Notes: a model not told the origin generated them from the sequence alone. A stretch of 64,000 nt of DNA from Arthrobacter crystallopoietes (GCF_017603825.1 NZ_CP072014.1:2976001-3040000); one strand, 5' to 3'; shown: positions 9,548-19,098, counted from the stretch's first letter. A program made the numbers and translations.

Positions 9548-9578
9548 ACGGCCGGCACCCCAAAGGGAGGCCGGCCGT
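9548..9578 (-). terminator. Possible terminator of small membrane protein gene
   Basis: A 9-bp GC-rich stem with outer arms ACGGCCGG and CCGGCCGT lies between the stop at 9596 and the next minus-strand gene. There is no clear T run. The rest of the 217-nt gap up to OsmC shows nothing else. Confidence 0.45.
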
Positions 9579-9595
9579 CGGATAAACCCCGCGGA

Positions 9596-9946
9596 TCAGT
9601 TCCAGAGGGTTGCGAGGGCGATATTGAGCAGGGCCAGACCGCCCACGGCATGTGCCAGACCGGTCGAGATGGGTTCGTTGGCCTTGTACTTGCGGCGGCC
9701 GATGAAGGCCAGCACACCGACAACGAGGGCGATGACGAGCTTGATGCCGAGCTTGACGTAGTTGGCGTCCATGTCCAGAGCCGGGATGAGCCCCATCATG
9801 ATGACGCCGGTGATCAGTTGGAGCATGGCGCCGTCGAACTGGCGCGGGTGGACGGTCGGCTTCTTCATGTTGCCGATCCAGATGCCCACGATCATGGCCG
9901 CACCTACGATGTGCAGAAAGACAAAAATGCTGTAAAGGATCTCCAT
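9596..9946 (-). CDS. Small four-helix membrane protein of unknown function
   Basis: This 116-residue hydrophobic protein has four predicted membrane helices (about 4-25, 39-57, 63-83 and 95-114). An HIVGAAMIVG segment in helix 1 and an AHAVGGLALLN segment in helix 4 each hold a His within the membrane. Such intramembrane His residues can be haem or metal ligands, but no family is recognised. It is a single gene. A TAAGCT box seven bases upstream of the ATG and the absence of a Shine-Dalgarno suggest a leaderless transcript. Confidence 0.75.
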   Translation of the reverse strand: MEILYSIFVFLHIVGAAMIVGIWIGNMKKPTVHPRQFDGAMLQLITGVIMMGLIPALDMDANYVKLGIKLVIALVVGVLAFIGRRKYKANEPISTGLAHAVGGLALLNIALATLWN

Positions 9947-9953
9947 GGCATTT

Positions 9954-9959
9954 AGCTTA
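9954..9959 (-). promoter_or_regulatory. -10 box for small membrane protein, leaderless arrangement
   Basis: Minus-strand TAAGCT lies seven bases upstream of the ATG at 9946. No -35 or ribosome binding site is recognised. Confidence 0.4.
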
Positions 9960-10057
9960 TCGGTTCTGAGCAGGGGATACGCCGTGCCACGGAGCCGCAG
10001 GAGCCAATTTTTCTACGAACTGTAGTACGACTGGGTCCCAATTGTGCCGTTAAGCCG

Positions 10058-10105
10058 ACGACGGCGGCGGGTGACGTTCGCTGGAACGCCACCCGCCGCC
10101 GTCGT
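10058..10105 (-). terminator. Strong terminator downstream of sucB
   Basis: A perfect 16-bp stem (10058-10073 with 10090-10105) is extended inside by a further CGTTC/GAACG pairing. It lies just after the sucB stop. The outer arm begins ACGACGGCGGCG, identical to that of the hairpin at 75-121. Confidence 0.8.
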
Positions 10106-10118
10106 TGTCCGGATCTGG

Positions 10119-11876
10119 TTAGAGACCCAGGTCAGCCTCGAACGCGCCCTCTTCCAGACGGGTACGCAGTGTCTGCAGGAAGCGGCCTGCATCGGCGCCG
10201 TCGACCAGGCGGTGATCGTAGGTCAATGACAGGTACATCATGGAGCGGATGGCGATCGAGTCGTCACCATTGGCGTCGGAGACCACGACCGGGCGCTTGA
10301 CGATCGCACCGGTGCCGAGGATTCCTACCTGCGGCTGGTTGATGATCGGGGTGTCGAACAGGGCACCCACGCTACCGATGTTGGTGATGCTGAACGTGCC
10401 GCCGGACAGTTCGTCCGGGCCGATCTTGTTGGTCCGCGTGCGGTCCGCAACATCGGCGATCTTGCCGGCAAGGCCAGCCAAGTTCAGGTTTCCGGCGTCG
10501 CTGATGACCGGCACGAGCAGACCCTTGTCGGTGTCCACTGCGATCGCCAGGTGCTCGGCGTTGTGGTAGGTGATTTCCTGCTTCTCTTCGTCGTACGAGG
10601 CGTTCAGCTTGGGGTGCTGCTTGAGCGCTTCCGCGACCGCCTTGGCGATGAACGGCAGGAAGGTCAGCTTCGCGCCGTTCTGCTCCTGGAAGGAGTTCTT
10701 GGCCTTGGCGCGAAGCTTGGCAACCTTGGTCATGTCCACTTCATGGACCTGGGTGAGCTGCGTGGAAACATCCAGCGACTCGCGCATGCGGCGGGCAATG
10801 ACCTGGCGGATGCGCGGTGCCTTCTCCACTGTGCCGCGCTTGCCGGCACCGGCAGCAGCCGGAGCGGGGGCCGCTGCCTTGCCTGCCGATGGAGCGGCCG
10901 CTGCGGCAGGAGCATTGGCCGCCTCGGCGGCGGAGAGCACGTCCTGCTTGCGGATGCGTCCGCCGACACCGGTGCCCTTCACGGAGGACAGGTCGATGCT
11001 GTGCTGGTTGGCCAGCTTGCGCACCAGCGGAGTCACGTACCCGGCGTCGGAGGCGCCGGCACCTTCTGCAGCCTCGGCCTGGGCCGGGGCTGCCGGTGCC
11101 TTTTCAGGAGCGGGGGGCGCAGCCTGCTCGGCCGGAGCTTCTTCCTTGGCCGGAGCGGGCTGTTCTACCGGCTCCTCGCGCTGCTGCGCGGGTGCGGCGG
11201 CAACAGGCTCTGCCTCTGCCGGAGCTGCCTTGGCGGGGGCGCCCGCGCGGGATCCGATGACGGCGAGGACGGAGCCGACCTCCGCGGTCTCGTCCTCGTT
11301 CACCCGGATCTCCTGCAGCGTACCGGCTACCGGGGAGGGGATTTCGGTATCGACCTTGTCCGTGGAGACCTCAAGCAGCGGTTCGTCGACGGCTACCTCT
11401 TCGCCGACCTGCTTAAGCCAGCGGGTGACGGTGCCTTCGGTGACACTCTCACCCAGCGCGGGGAGCGTAACTTCGGTGCCCTCGCCCGAGCCGGACGTGC
11501 CCTTGGCGCCGGATTCGGCAGCCGGAGCAGCTTCCTGCGCCGGAGCCTCTTCGGCGGGAGCTTCCTGTGCGGGTGCCTCCTGAGCCGGGGCTTCCTGTGC
11601 CGGAGCGGCCTCGGCCGGGGCAGCCTCGCCGGAACCCGAACCGTCGCCGATGCGGACCAGCGCGGCGCCGACGTCGGCAGTTTCGTCTTCGGCGACGAGG
11701 ATTTCCTCGATGACACCCGCAACCGGGGACGGGATCTCGGTATCAACCTTGTCGGTGGAAACTTCGAGCAGGGGCTCGTCTACTTCTACCCGGTCACCGA
11801 CCTGCTTCAGCCAGCGGGTAACGGTACCTTCGGTGACACTCTCACCGAGGGCGGGCAAGTTCACGGTTTCAGACAT
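10119..11876 (-). CDS. sucB: 2-oxoglutarate dehydrogenase E2 (dihydrolipoamide acyltransferase)
   Basis: The 585-residue E2 core has two lipoyl domains, each with the target Lys in STDKVDT (K43 and its counterpart near residue 180). They are joined by Ala/Glu/Pro-rich linkers, one with repeated PAQEA units. A subunit-binding domain (about 275-320) and a C-terminal acyltransferase domain ending in the [13 protein letters not shown] motif follow. In actinobacteria the gene annotated sucB often encodes the E2 shared by pyruvate and 2-oxoglutarate dehydrogenase, so acetyl transfer is equally possible. It lies downstream of lpdA (E3) and near lipAB. An AAGGAG lies 12 bases upstream of the ATG. Confidence 0.93.
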   Translation of the reverse strand: MSETVNLPALGESVTEGTVTRWLKQVGDRVEVDEPLLEVSTDKVDTEIPSPVAGVIEEILVAEDETADVGAALVRIGDGSGSGEAAPAEAAPAQEAPAQEAPAQEAPAEEAPAQEAAPAAESGAKGTSGSGEGTEVTLPALGESVTEGTVTRWLKQVGEEVAVDEPLLEVSTDKVDTEIPSPVAGTLQEIRVNEDETAEVGSVLAVIGSRAGAPAKAAPAEAEPVAAAPAQQREEPVEQPAPAKEEAPAEQAAPPAPEKAPAAPAQAEAAEGAGASDAGYVTPLVRKLANQHSIDLSSVKGTGVGGRIRKQDVLSAAEAANAPAAAAAPSAGKAAAPAPAAAGAGKRGTVEKAPRIRQVIARRMRESLDVSTQLTQVHEVDMTKVAKLRAKAKNSFQEQNGAKLTFLPFIAKAVAEALKQHPKLNASYDEEKQEITYHNAEHLAIAVDTDKGLLVPVISDAGNLNLAGLAGKIADVADRTRTNKIGPDELSGGTFSITNIGSVGALFDTPIINQPQVGILGTGAIVKRPVVVSDANGDDSIAIRSMMYLSLTYDHRLVDGADAGRFLQTLRTRLEEGAFEADLGL

Positions 11877-11952
11877 TTCGTCCCCGTTCTCCTTAAATCT
11901 GTTTTCTCCGGTCCAGCTCTGGTCGGGCTGGGGAATCTTGTTTTGAAGCTTA

Positions 11953-11980
11953 GTGCACCCCGCCTCAGGGCGGAGTGCAC
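11953..11980 (-). terminator. Hairpin between lpdA and sucB
   Basis: A 12-bp stem (11953-11964 with 11969-11980, one mismatch) and a 4-nt loop lie just after the lpdA stop. It may partly uncouple sucB from lpdA. Confidence 0.55.
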
Positions 11981-11996
11981 CAAGCAGGGGGTCTGT

Positions 11997-13379
11997 CTAA
12001 CCGTGAAGCGGGCGGCCGGCGAGGGCCATGGCGGCCTCTCCGAGGGCCTCGTTCTGGGTCGGGTGTGCATGGATCAAGGCAGCGACGTCCTCGGGGTAGG
12101 CTTCCCAGCTCACGATCAGCTGCGCTTCACCGATCTGCTCGCCGATGCGGCCGCCGATCATGTGCATGCCGACGATGGGGCCATCCTTCTGACGGACCAT
12201 CTTGATGATGCCGCTGGTGCCGAGGATGGAGCTCTTGCCGTTGCCGGCCAGGTTGTACTCGGCGGTTTCGACGTTCTCCTTGCCGAACTTCTCTTCAGCC
12301 TGCGGCTGGTTGAGCCCGACGGAGGCGATCTCGGGCTCGCAGAAGGTGACCTTCGGAATGTTGATGTCTTCAACGATCGCCGGGTTGTTGCCGGCGATTT
12401 CCTCGGCCACGAAAATGCCCTGCTGGAATCCGCGGTGGGCCAGCTGGACACCGGGAACGATGTCGCCGACGGCGTAGATGTTGCCGACGCCGGTGTGGCA
12501 GCGCTCGTCGGTGATGACGAATCCGCGGTCCACGGTCAGGCCGGTTTCCTCGAAGCCCAGACCCGAGGTGCTGGCACCGCGGCCAACCGCCACGAGCAGC
12601 AGGTCGCCGTCGAAAGTCTTGCCGTCGGCCAGGGTGACGACAACGCCGTCGTCGTTCTGCTCTACCTTTTCGAAGAAGACGCCGGTGTTGAACTTGATGC
12701 CGCGCTTCTTGAAGGAACGCTCCAAGACCTTGATGATGGACGGGTCCTCGTTCGGAACGAGGGAGGGCAGACCTTCGACGATGGTGACATCCACGCCGAA
12801 CGACTTCCAGACGGATGCGAATTCGACGCCGATGACGCCGCCGCCGAGGATGACTGCCTTCTTCGGCAGTTCCGTCATGTCCAGGGCCTGCTCCGAGGTG
12901 ATAACCTTGCCGCCGATTTCCAGGCCGGGCAGGGTCTTCGAATAGGAGCCAGTGGCGAGGATGATGTTCTTGCCGGTGTAGGTGGTGCCATTGACCTCAA
13001 TGGTGTCTTTGCCGGTGAGCTTGCCCTCACCCTCAATGACGGTGATGCCCTTCATCTTGATGAGTCCGCTAAGGCCCTTGAATTTGCCGGCAACGACGCC
13101 GTCCTTGTAAGCCTTGACCGCACCCATATCAATCGAATCCAGGGTCACGTTCACGCCGTACTTGGCGGAATCGCGGGCATGGTCGGCCAGTTCGGCCGCG
13201 TGCAGCATCGCCTTCGTCGGGATGCAGCCCCAGTGCAGGCAGGTACCACCCAGCTTGCCCTTTTCAACCAGGCCTACCGTGAAACCCAGCTGTACGGCAC
13301 GCAAAGCGGCGGCATACCCACCGCTGCCGCCGCCGAGTACCAGGATGTCGAATTCTTGCGCAGTTGCCGAATCGGCCAC
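11997..13379 (-). CDS. lpdA: Dihydrolipoyl dehydrogenase (E3)
   Basis: This 460-residue FAD flavoprotein reoxidises dihydrolipoyl groups of the E2 subunits using NAD+. It has an FAD-binding GGGSGG at about residue 16, the redox disulfide CLHWGC (C47 and C52), an NAD-binding GGGVIGVEFA in the middle and the C-terminal His-Glu pair in HAHPTQNEAL. The GTG at 13379 is preferred to an upstream reading (13418) because GAGGGAG lies seven bases before it and because the protein then starts just ahead of the Rossmann fold. It is upstream of sucB on the same strand. Confidence 0.95.
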   Translation of the reverse strand: MADSATAQEFDILVLGGGSGGYAAALRAVQLGFTVGLVEKGKLGGTCLHWGCIPTKAMLHAAELADHARDSAKYGVNVTLDSIDMGAVKAYKDGVVAGKFKGLSGLIKMKGITVIEGEGKLTGKDTIEVNGTTYTGKNIILATGSYSKTLPGLEIGGKVITSEQALDMTELPKKAVILGGGVIGVEFASVWKSFGVDVTIVEGLPSLVPNEDPSIIKVLERSFKKRGIKFNTGVFFEKVEQNDDGVVVTLADGKTFDGDLLLVAVGRGASTSGLGFEETGLTVDRGFVITDERCHTGVGNIYAVGDIVPGVQLAHRGFQQGIFVAEEIAGNNPAIVEDINIPKVTFCEPEIASVGLNQPQAEEKFGKENVETAEYNLAGNGKSSILGTSGIIKMVRQKDGPIVGMHMIGGRIGEQIGEAQLIVSWEAYPEDVAALIHAHPTQNEALGEAAMALAGRPLHG

Positions 13380-13502
13380 GTGAACGCTCCCTCGGGGTGT
13401 CAGGACGTGCGTCTGCACGTCGACTTTGATTGGGTGAAGTGATTTCTAGGTGTTTTCTGATCACCTTAGCGTCACCCAGCTACCATCATCTACTCGGTGA
13501 AG

Positions 13503-13534
13503 GTGAATCCGGACCACAATGTGCGCGGATTCAC
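13503..13534 (-). terminator. Possible terminator downstream of pepA
   Basis: A perfect 9-bp inverted repeat GTGAATCCG/CGGATTCAC with a 14-nt loop lies between the pepA stop and the lpdA start. It has no T run and could instead be an operator for lpdA. Confidence 0.35.
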
Positions 13535-13588
13535 TCCACCATGTGATTGACGGATAGCAGCAGGGTGACGCCTATCAAGGTGACCCGT

Positions 13589-15118
13589 TTAATGGGCTCT
13601 TGCCACCACGTCTTCCGCATAAGCTACCAGCGTCCGGACCGCGACGCCGGTACCTTCCTTTGGCGTGTAGCCGTAGGCCGCGCCCTCGTTGAATGCGGGG
13701 CCTGCGATGTCCAGGTGCGCCCATGGAATCTTTTCGCCGTTGACCTCGCCGACGAATTCGCGCAGGAAGATTGCCGCCGTGAGCATGCCGCCGAATTTTT
13801 CGCCCATGTTGGCCAGATCGGCCACCGGCGAATCCAGGCTGGAACGCAGTTCCTCGGGCAGGGGCATCGGCCAGAACAGCTCGCCCGCACGGTCCGCGGC
13901 AGCCTTGACCGCGTCCCGTACACCGTCGTCGCCCATGACGGCGGAAACCCGGCTGCCGAGCGCAACCATCTGTGCACCGGTCAGCGTGGCAACGTCGATC
14001 AGCGCATCCGGTGCCTCCTCGCTCGCCGCAGCGAGGCCATCGGCCATCACGAGCCGGCCTTCGGCGTCGGTGTTGAGGATCTCGACCGTCTTGCCGCCGT
14101 ACACCGTCATGACGTCCGAGGGCCGCTGGGCGTGCCCCGAGGGCATATTCTCGGCCAGGCACAGCCAGGCAGTGACCTTGACCGGCAGGCCCAGTTCGGC
14201 AATGGCCAGTAAAGCGTTAAGTACGACGGCGGCACCCGCCATATCGCACTTCATCGTCACCATGCCGTTGGCCGGCTTGAGCGACAGACCGCCGGAGTCG
14301 AAGGTGATGCCTTTGCCGACGAAGGCCAGCTTAATCTTGGCCCGCGCAGGGGAGTACTCCACCTTGACCATGCGCGGCGGACGGGCAGAGCCCTTGCCGA
14401 CGCCCACGAGCCCGCCGAAGCCCTCGCTTTCCAGTTTTTTCTCATCCAGCACCGTTACCTTCACCGGGAGATCCTTCGCCAGCACCGCGGCTGCATCGGC
14501 GAACGTTTCCGGGTACAGGTGGCTCGGCGGCTGATTGACCAGGGTGCGCGTGGCGTTGACCGCACGGCCGATGATCTGCGCACGTTTGACGGCTGCTGTC
14601 ACGCTCTTTTCGCCGGCCACCGGACTCAGCAGGGTGACCGTATCGACATGTTCGGGCCGCTTCCCGGACGCGGAGGCACTGCGGTGTTCGTTGTATGAGT
14701 AAGCGCCTAATGCCGCGCCTTCTGCCACGGCAGCCGCGGCGGCCGGTGTCTCGGCGGGCAGGGCAAGGGCGACACTTGAGATCCCGCCTAACTGGCGCAC
14801 CGCTGATCCGGCGGCCCGGCGCAGGGTTTCGGCGGACAGGGGGACACCCTGCTCCATTTTCCCCAGACCGGTCAGGACCAGGACCTCGGCATTGAGCTCC
14901 GGGAGGCCAGGCAGTCTGCGGACTTCATCGGTGGCACCCGTTATGCCGAGGACCGTCAGGGAGTCGTTCAGCGCCTGGGCCGCTTTGCCGTGGAACGGGC
15001 TGCCCACCAGGACCGGCCCGGACGTGTCTTGGGCCACCCCCACCACCAGTGCATCGCACTGGATCTTCCGGACGTCCTTGGCCGTGGCATTGATCCTGGG
15101 CTCGGTGGTTCTGATCAC
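13589..15118 (-). CDS. pepA: Leucyl aminopeptidase (M17)
   Basis: This 509-residue M17 aminopeptidase removes N-terminal residues from peptides in the cytoplasm using two metal ions. The family signature NTDAEGRL is at 349-356. The KGITFDSGG segment with the metal-binding Lys and Asp is about 80 residues earlier. The N-terminal domain is variable, as usual. The start is GTG at 15118, with only a weak upstream Shine-Dalgarno. It is divergent from the PAC2 gene, and the shared 264-nt upstream region carries an 18-bp palindrome at 15185-15202. Confidence 0.94.
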   Translation of the reverse strand: MIRTTEPRINATAKDVRKIQCDALVVGVAQDTSGPVLVGSPFHGKAAQALNDSLTVLGITGATDEVRRLPGLPELNAEVLVLTGLGKMEQGVPLSAETLRRAAGSAVRQLGGISSVALALPAETPAAAAAVAEGAALGAYSYNEHRSASASGKRPEHVDTVTLLSPVAGEKSVTAAVKRAQIIGRAVNATRTLVNQPPSHLYPETFADAAAVLAKDLPVKVTVLDEKKLESEGFGGLVGVGKGSARPPRMVKVEYSPARAKIKLAFVGKGITFDSGGLSLKPANGMVTMKCDMAGAAVVLNALLAIAELGLPVKVTAWLCLAENMPSGHAQRPSDVMTVYGGKTVEILNTDAEGRLVMADGLAAASEEAPDALIDVATLTGAQMVALGSRVSAVMGDDGVRDAVKAAADRAGELFWPMPLPEELRSSLDSPVADLANMGEKFGGMLTAAIFLREFVGEVNGEKIPWAHLDIAGPAFNEGAAYGYTPKEGTGVAVRTLVAYAEDVVARAH

Positions 15119-15184
15119 GAAGTGCTGACCTCACTTGTCTTGAGTAGGAGTCCACCGGGGCCGACCCCGGCCGATGCGTCCATT

Positions 15185-15202
15185 TGTAGCGTTGTGTCTA
15201 CA
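15185..15202. promoter_or_regulatory. TGTAG-N8-CTACA palindrome in the pepA/PAC2 divergent region
   Basis: An 18-bp element has perfect 5-bp ends (TGTAG and CTACA). Its ends and total length match those of the palindrome at 24856-24873 next to blaI. Only the ends are conserved, so chance is possible. Nothing else convincing is seen in the 264-nt gap. Confidence 0.25.
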
Positions 15203-15382
15203 GTAGTCCGTAGGGGCTTTGATGCACCGGAACCTGACGGAACGGCGCTGATCCGATGCGGGCAGGTTCCGGGTCCGGCCGCGTGGGCTGAGCCACCGGA
15301 ATTATTTCGCCAGCGGGAGCGCTGATACTAAAGATAGTTGCGCCAGTGTGCGCCCAAGCCGACCATCAGAACGGAGGACAGG

Positions 15383-16330
15383 ATGCTCGATGCTAATTCA
15401 TTGTTCAGCACAAATGCCGAACTGATCGGTTCGCCGGAATTGCGTGGTCTCAACCTGGTCATGGGGTTTACCGGAATTGCCGAAGCCGGCCATGTCGTTT
15501 CCCAACTCGCGGACGAACTGCTGGAGCAGTTGGACTCAGAACTCATTGCGTCCTTCGATGCGGACCAGCTCATCGACTACCGCAGCCAGCGGCCGCAGAT
15601 TTCCTTCGTGGGCGACCACTTCACGGACTACGAGCGCCCGAAGATCGAGCTGTACCGGTTGCATGACGGCATGGGCCAGCCGTTTCTCTTCCTGACCGGC
15701 GCCGAGCCGGATTTGCAGTGGGAACGCTTCACCCGGGCAGTGATTTCCCTGGTGGAAAGGCTTGAGGTCCGGCTGGTGACGTGGGTGCAGGCACTTCCGA
15801 TGCCCGTGCCCCACACCCGTCCGCTCGGCGTGACGGTCCATGGAAACCGGCCGGAGCTCATTGACGGTATTACGGCCTGGAAACCAACCGCCCAGTTGCA
15901 GGCAGCCATTGGCCCCCTGCTGGAGGTTCGGTTGATCGAAGCCGGACATGATGTCGCGGGTTATTCCGTCCACGTCCCGCATTATCTGGCCGAGGCGGAG
16001 TATCCGCAGGCTGCTGTGACGGCGATGGAGTATCTGGGCGCGGCTGCCTCGTTGGTCCTCCCGACCGACCGGTTGCGCGAGACCGGCCGTGATGTGGAGG
16101 CTCAAATAGCGCGTCAGGTTGATGAATCTGTCGAAGTCCAGCACGTGGTTAGCAAACTTGAAAAGCGCTATGACAAGTATGCCGAAAACGAGACGCGTCG
16201 CTCCCTGCTGACCAAGGACAACGACGAGCTTCCGGACGCCGAAGAGCTGGGCGCCGAAGTGGAAGCCTTCCTCGCCGGCCTTGCGGATACCCACCGCGGC
16301 CCTGAACCGGGTGCGGACTCCACAGGCTGA
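15383..16330 (+). CDS. PAC2 family protein (proteasome assembly chaperone-like fold)
   Basis: The 315-residue protein belongs to the PAC2 family, named after a eukaryotic proteasome assembly chaperone and common in actinobacteria and archaea. Typical segments are GFTGIAEAGHV near the N-terminus, a central LTGAEPDLQWERF and the GVTVHGNRPEL region. The C-terminal third is charged and probably helical. Its exact role in bacteria is unknown. The ATG at 15383 is chosen because GGAGG lies five bases upstream; a longer in-frame start at 15338 has no support. Confidence 0.88.
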   Translation: MLDANSLFSTNAELIGSPELRGLNLVMGFTGIAEAGHVVSQLADELLEQLDSELIASFDADQLIDYRSQRPQISFVGDHFTDYERPKIELYRLHDGMGQPFLFLTGAEPDLQWERFTRAVISLVERLEVRLVTWVQALPMPVPHTRPLGVTVHGNRPELIDGITAWKPTAQLQAAIGPLLEVRLIEAGHDVAGYSVHVPHYLAEAEYPQAAVTAMEYLGAAASLVLPTDRLRETGRDVEAQIARQVDESVEVQHVVSKLEKRYDKYAENETRRSLLTKDNDELPDAEELGAEVEAFLAGLADTHRGPEPGADSTG

Positions 16331-16372
16331 GGCTCGTTCGCTAATTAGTCTTCCGTCCGGGAGGCGCCAATA

Positions 16373-17734
16373 ATGAGAGGCATGGATACGCGGCGCGCCT
16401 GGTGGATATGGGGAACGGGCGTCTTTGCCTACCTCGTCGCCATCACCCAACGCACCTCCTTCGGCGTCGCCGGCTTGCACGCCACCGAACGCTTTGATGC
16501 CACCGCGGCGGCGCTTTCCACGTTCACCGTGGTCCAGCTCCTGGTCTACGCGGGCCTGCAGATCCCCGTGGGTCTCATGGTGGACAGGTTTGGACCCCGG
16601 TTCATGATCACCGGAGGTGCAGTTCTAATGTGTGCCGGCCAGATCCAGCTCGCATTTGCTTCCTCCATTCCGGAAGGGCTGGCCGGCCGTCTGCTGGTGG
16701 GAGCAGGTGACGCGATGACCTTTGTCTCGGTGCTGCGGCTGCTGCCGATCTGGTTCAGCGGAAGACGTATCCCATTGCTCACCCAGCTCACCGGGCAGTT
16801 CGGGCAGTTGGGCCAGCTGCTCAGCGTTATTCCATTCGTAGCCTTGCTGAATCTGCAGGGCTGGCAGACAGCCTTCCTCTCAGTGGCCGCTCTCTCGGTT
16901 CTGTCCGTCATTCTTGCCGCGACTGTCATCCGCAATGTCCCCTCCGGGGTGGAGCAGGACCTGCCGCCCACACTTCGGCAGACCGGTGTCTCACTGGCAC
17001 AGGCGTGGAAACAACCGGGAACGCAGCTGGGGCTTTGGTCGCATTTCACGGTTCAGTTTGCCGGGAACGTCTTTATTCTGACCTGGGGATTTCCCTTCCT
17101 CGTTTCCGGTCAGGGACTGGAACCGGCTGCAGCTTCGGCGCTGATGACTGTTTTCGTGGCTGTGGCACTGTGCAGCGGCCCGTTTTTCGGACGGTGGGTT
17201 GCCCGCCATCCGCTCCGCCGTTCCTCGCTCGTATTGCTGATCATTGCCGCGACGGCAGCCGTCTGGCTGGCCGTGTTGCTGTATCCCGGAAGGGCACCTT
17301 TCTGGCTGCTGGTGGTGCTGGTTCTCATCCTGGCGATCGGGGGTCCGGGTTCAATGATCGCGTTCGACTTCGCCCGGACCTTCAACCCGGTCAGCCGGGC
17401 GGGCACAGCAACCGGAATCGTCAACGTCGGCGGTTTTGTCTCGGCGCTACTCGTGATGTTCTGCGTCGGAGTGGCGCTGGATGCTCTTTATGCCAGCGGT
17501 TTCTCACAGGGGGAGCTCTACGCCCTGGACTCGTTCCGTATCGCCCTGAGCGTCCAGTTCCTGTTCCTGGGCGGCGGCACGGCAGCCATCCTGTTCATCC
17601 GCAGGAGGGTCAGGGCCAAAATGGCTGCGGAGGGCCAGGATGTGCCGCCGCTCAGGGTGGCATTGGCCCGACAGCGCCGGCTGCGCAAACAACGCCGGGA
17701 CCGCCGCCGTGATGCCGGCGCGGGCCGGCGTTAA
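16373..17734 (+). CDS. Major facilitator superfamily transporter
   Basis: This 453-residue protein has about 12 membrane helices, an MFS loop motif MVDRFGPRFMITGG between helices 2 and 3, and a basic C-terminal tail (about 405-453) very rich in Arg. The substrate cannot be predicted. GGGAGG eight bases before the ATG at 16373 supports the start. It follows the PAC2 gene by 42 nt on the same strand and may be cotranscribed. A GC-rich self-complementary stretch (GCCGGC-GCGGG-CCGGC) overlaps the end of the gene. Confidence 0.88.
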   Translation: MRGMDTRRAWWIWGTGVFAYLVAITQRTSFGVAGLHATERFDATAAALSTFTVVQLLVYAGLQIPVGLMVDRFGPRFMITGGAVLMCAGQIQLAFASSIPEGLAGRLLVGAGDAMTFVSVLRLLPIWFSGRRIPLLTQLTGQFGQLGQLLSVIPFVALLNLQGWQTAFLSVAALSVLSVILAATVIRNVPSGVEQDLPPTLRQTGVSLAQAWKQPGTQLGLWSHFTVQFAGNVFILTWGFPFLVSGQGLEPAAASALMTVFVAVALCSGPFFGRWVARHPLRRSSLVLLIIAATAAVWLAVLLYPGRAPFWLLVVLVLILAIGGPGSMIAFDFARTFNPVSRAGTATGIVNVGGFVSALLVMFCVGVALDALYASGFSQGELYALDSFRIALSVQFLFLGGGTAAILFIRRRVRAKMAAEGQDVPPLRVALARQRRLRKQRRDRRRDAGAGRR

Positions 17735-17892
17735 AGCAGGACAACACCGCCGGATGTGATCCAACAGCTCTTGTGTGCGACCTGCGTACGATTCGCACGG
17801 CTCTTCCTCCACAAGCGTGCCTTGGCGCCGACTGCTCCACATCGCGCCGTGGGGCTCTGTCCGTCGGCATCAGGCCCGGCCAGATTAGTGGA

Positions 17893-19098
17893 ATGAACAA
17901 ACAAACAATTCATGTGTCCCGGCCAGAAGACATCCTTGGCTACATACCCCACGCTCTGGAGTTCCAACCCCGGCAAAGCCTGGTGCTGCTGTCCCTGAAC
18001 GGCAAACGGCTGGGGGCTACCCTTCGCGTGGACCTGCCGAAGGACAGCGGCGAAGATGAACTGGCGCGTTTTGCCGACGCAGCCACCGCTTACCTTCGCA
18101 AGGACAGTCGGGCGGACAGCTCGCTGCTGGTGTTGTACACCGATGCCTTAGAAGGGTGCGCGCAGTTTCCCCCACATGAGACCCTTTTGGATTTGCTCCT
18201 GACCGCTCTCGATGGCGCTGGACTGCCCGTCCGGGACGGGTGGGTTGTGGGGCCGGAGTATTTCCGGTGCCTCCACTGCAAGGGGCCGGATTGCTGCCCG
18301 GCCGGCGGCCAGCCGGTGGAGCGTATCGCCTCAAGCACCATCAACGCGGAGATGATTTTCCGGGGGAGCAGCGTCGCCCTGTCCGTGGGTCAAGCCGTCG
18401 CTCGCCGCCGGTCCGAATCCGCCGCCGCGAAGACTGCAGATGCAATGTTCAGTGAGAGCAGCGAAATCCTCCGGATTCTTGAGGGAAGCTGGCATGCACC
18501 TGAGGTGTTCCGACGGGCCCTGCTCTGTTGGGACACAGCCATCCGTTCCGAGCCCGGTCCGGAGCGGATCCCTTTCCTGCTCGCGAGCCTGACTTCGTTT
18601 CATGTCCGCGACGCCGTGATCGTGCTGATTTGCCGCGGACTGGACGCTGCTTACGGAGGTGCTGTGAGCAGCGGAGTGCTGACCGGTACCGAACCGCCCG
18701 GAATCGATGTCCGTCCGACGGGCCCGATTCCCTACGCGACGTGGAAACCGGGTAAGACTTTGGATGCATACCGGCGCATCTTCGATGCCGTGCTGCTCGG
18801 CAATTCCTCCCAGGCCCCGCAATGGGCCAGGGTGGACCGGGCAGCGAATCTGCTGGTCGGCCTTTATTGCGGATCGGCGGGACAATCCAAGGCAGCAGCC
18901 GGAACTCTGCTGGCGTGGATTGAATGGGCTCGCGGCCGCGGATCCATGGCGCACGAGACACTGGAAATGGTTCTGCAGGAGTTCCCGGACTACAGCCTTG
19001 CCCGGCTGCTCCGTGACTTCGTCGCGACCGGCACCCTGCCTGTTTGGGCTACGGACCGCGACTCATCCTGGTCCGGGTCAGCGGACCGAGCTGCCTGA
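17893..19098 (+). CDS. DUF4192 family protein
   Basis: The 401-residue soluble protein matches the actinobacterial DUF4192 family, function unknown. Family-like segments are the N-terminal SRPEDILGYIPHALEFQP, the LLVLYTD region and a C-terminal GxxLAWIEWARGRGSMA helix. A central cysteine group (CLHCKGPDCC, about 134-143) could bind metal. The ATG at 17893 begins just before the conserved domain; an upstream reading to 17773 lacks similarity. It is just upstream of sigA but separated by 317 nt. Confidence 0.85.
   Translation: MNKQTIHVSRPEDILGYIPHALEFQPRQSLVLLSLNGKRLGATLRVDLPKDSGEDELARFADAATAYLRKDSRADSSLLVLYTDALEGCAQFPPHETLLDLLLTALDGAGLPVRDGWVVGPEYFRCLHCKGPDCCPAGGQPVERIASSTINAEMIFRGSSVALSVGQAVARRRSESAAAKTADAMFSESSEILRILEGSWHAPEVFRRALLCWDTAIRSEPGPERIPFLLASLTSFHVRDAVIVLICRGLDAAYGGAVSSGVLTGTEPPGIDVRPTGPIPYATWKPGKTLDAYRRIFDAVLLGNSSQAPQWARVDRAANLLVGLYCGSAGQSKAAAGTLLAWIEWARGRGSMAHETLEMVLQEFPDYSLARLLRDFVATGTLPVWATDRDSSWSGSADRAA

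Noticed and set aside
11320-11876. Apparent repeat in sucB
   Set aside because: It is the two homologous lipoyl domains, similar at protein level; it is not a recent DNA duplication or a mobile repeat.
10551-13442. 963-codon open frame on the plus strand
   Set aside because: It lies wholly antisense to sucB and lpdA, whose proteins have clear motifs. Its long open frame is a result of GC-rich codon use, and its Leu/Gly/Asp-rich product resembles nothing known.
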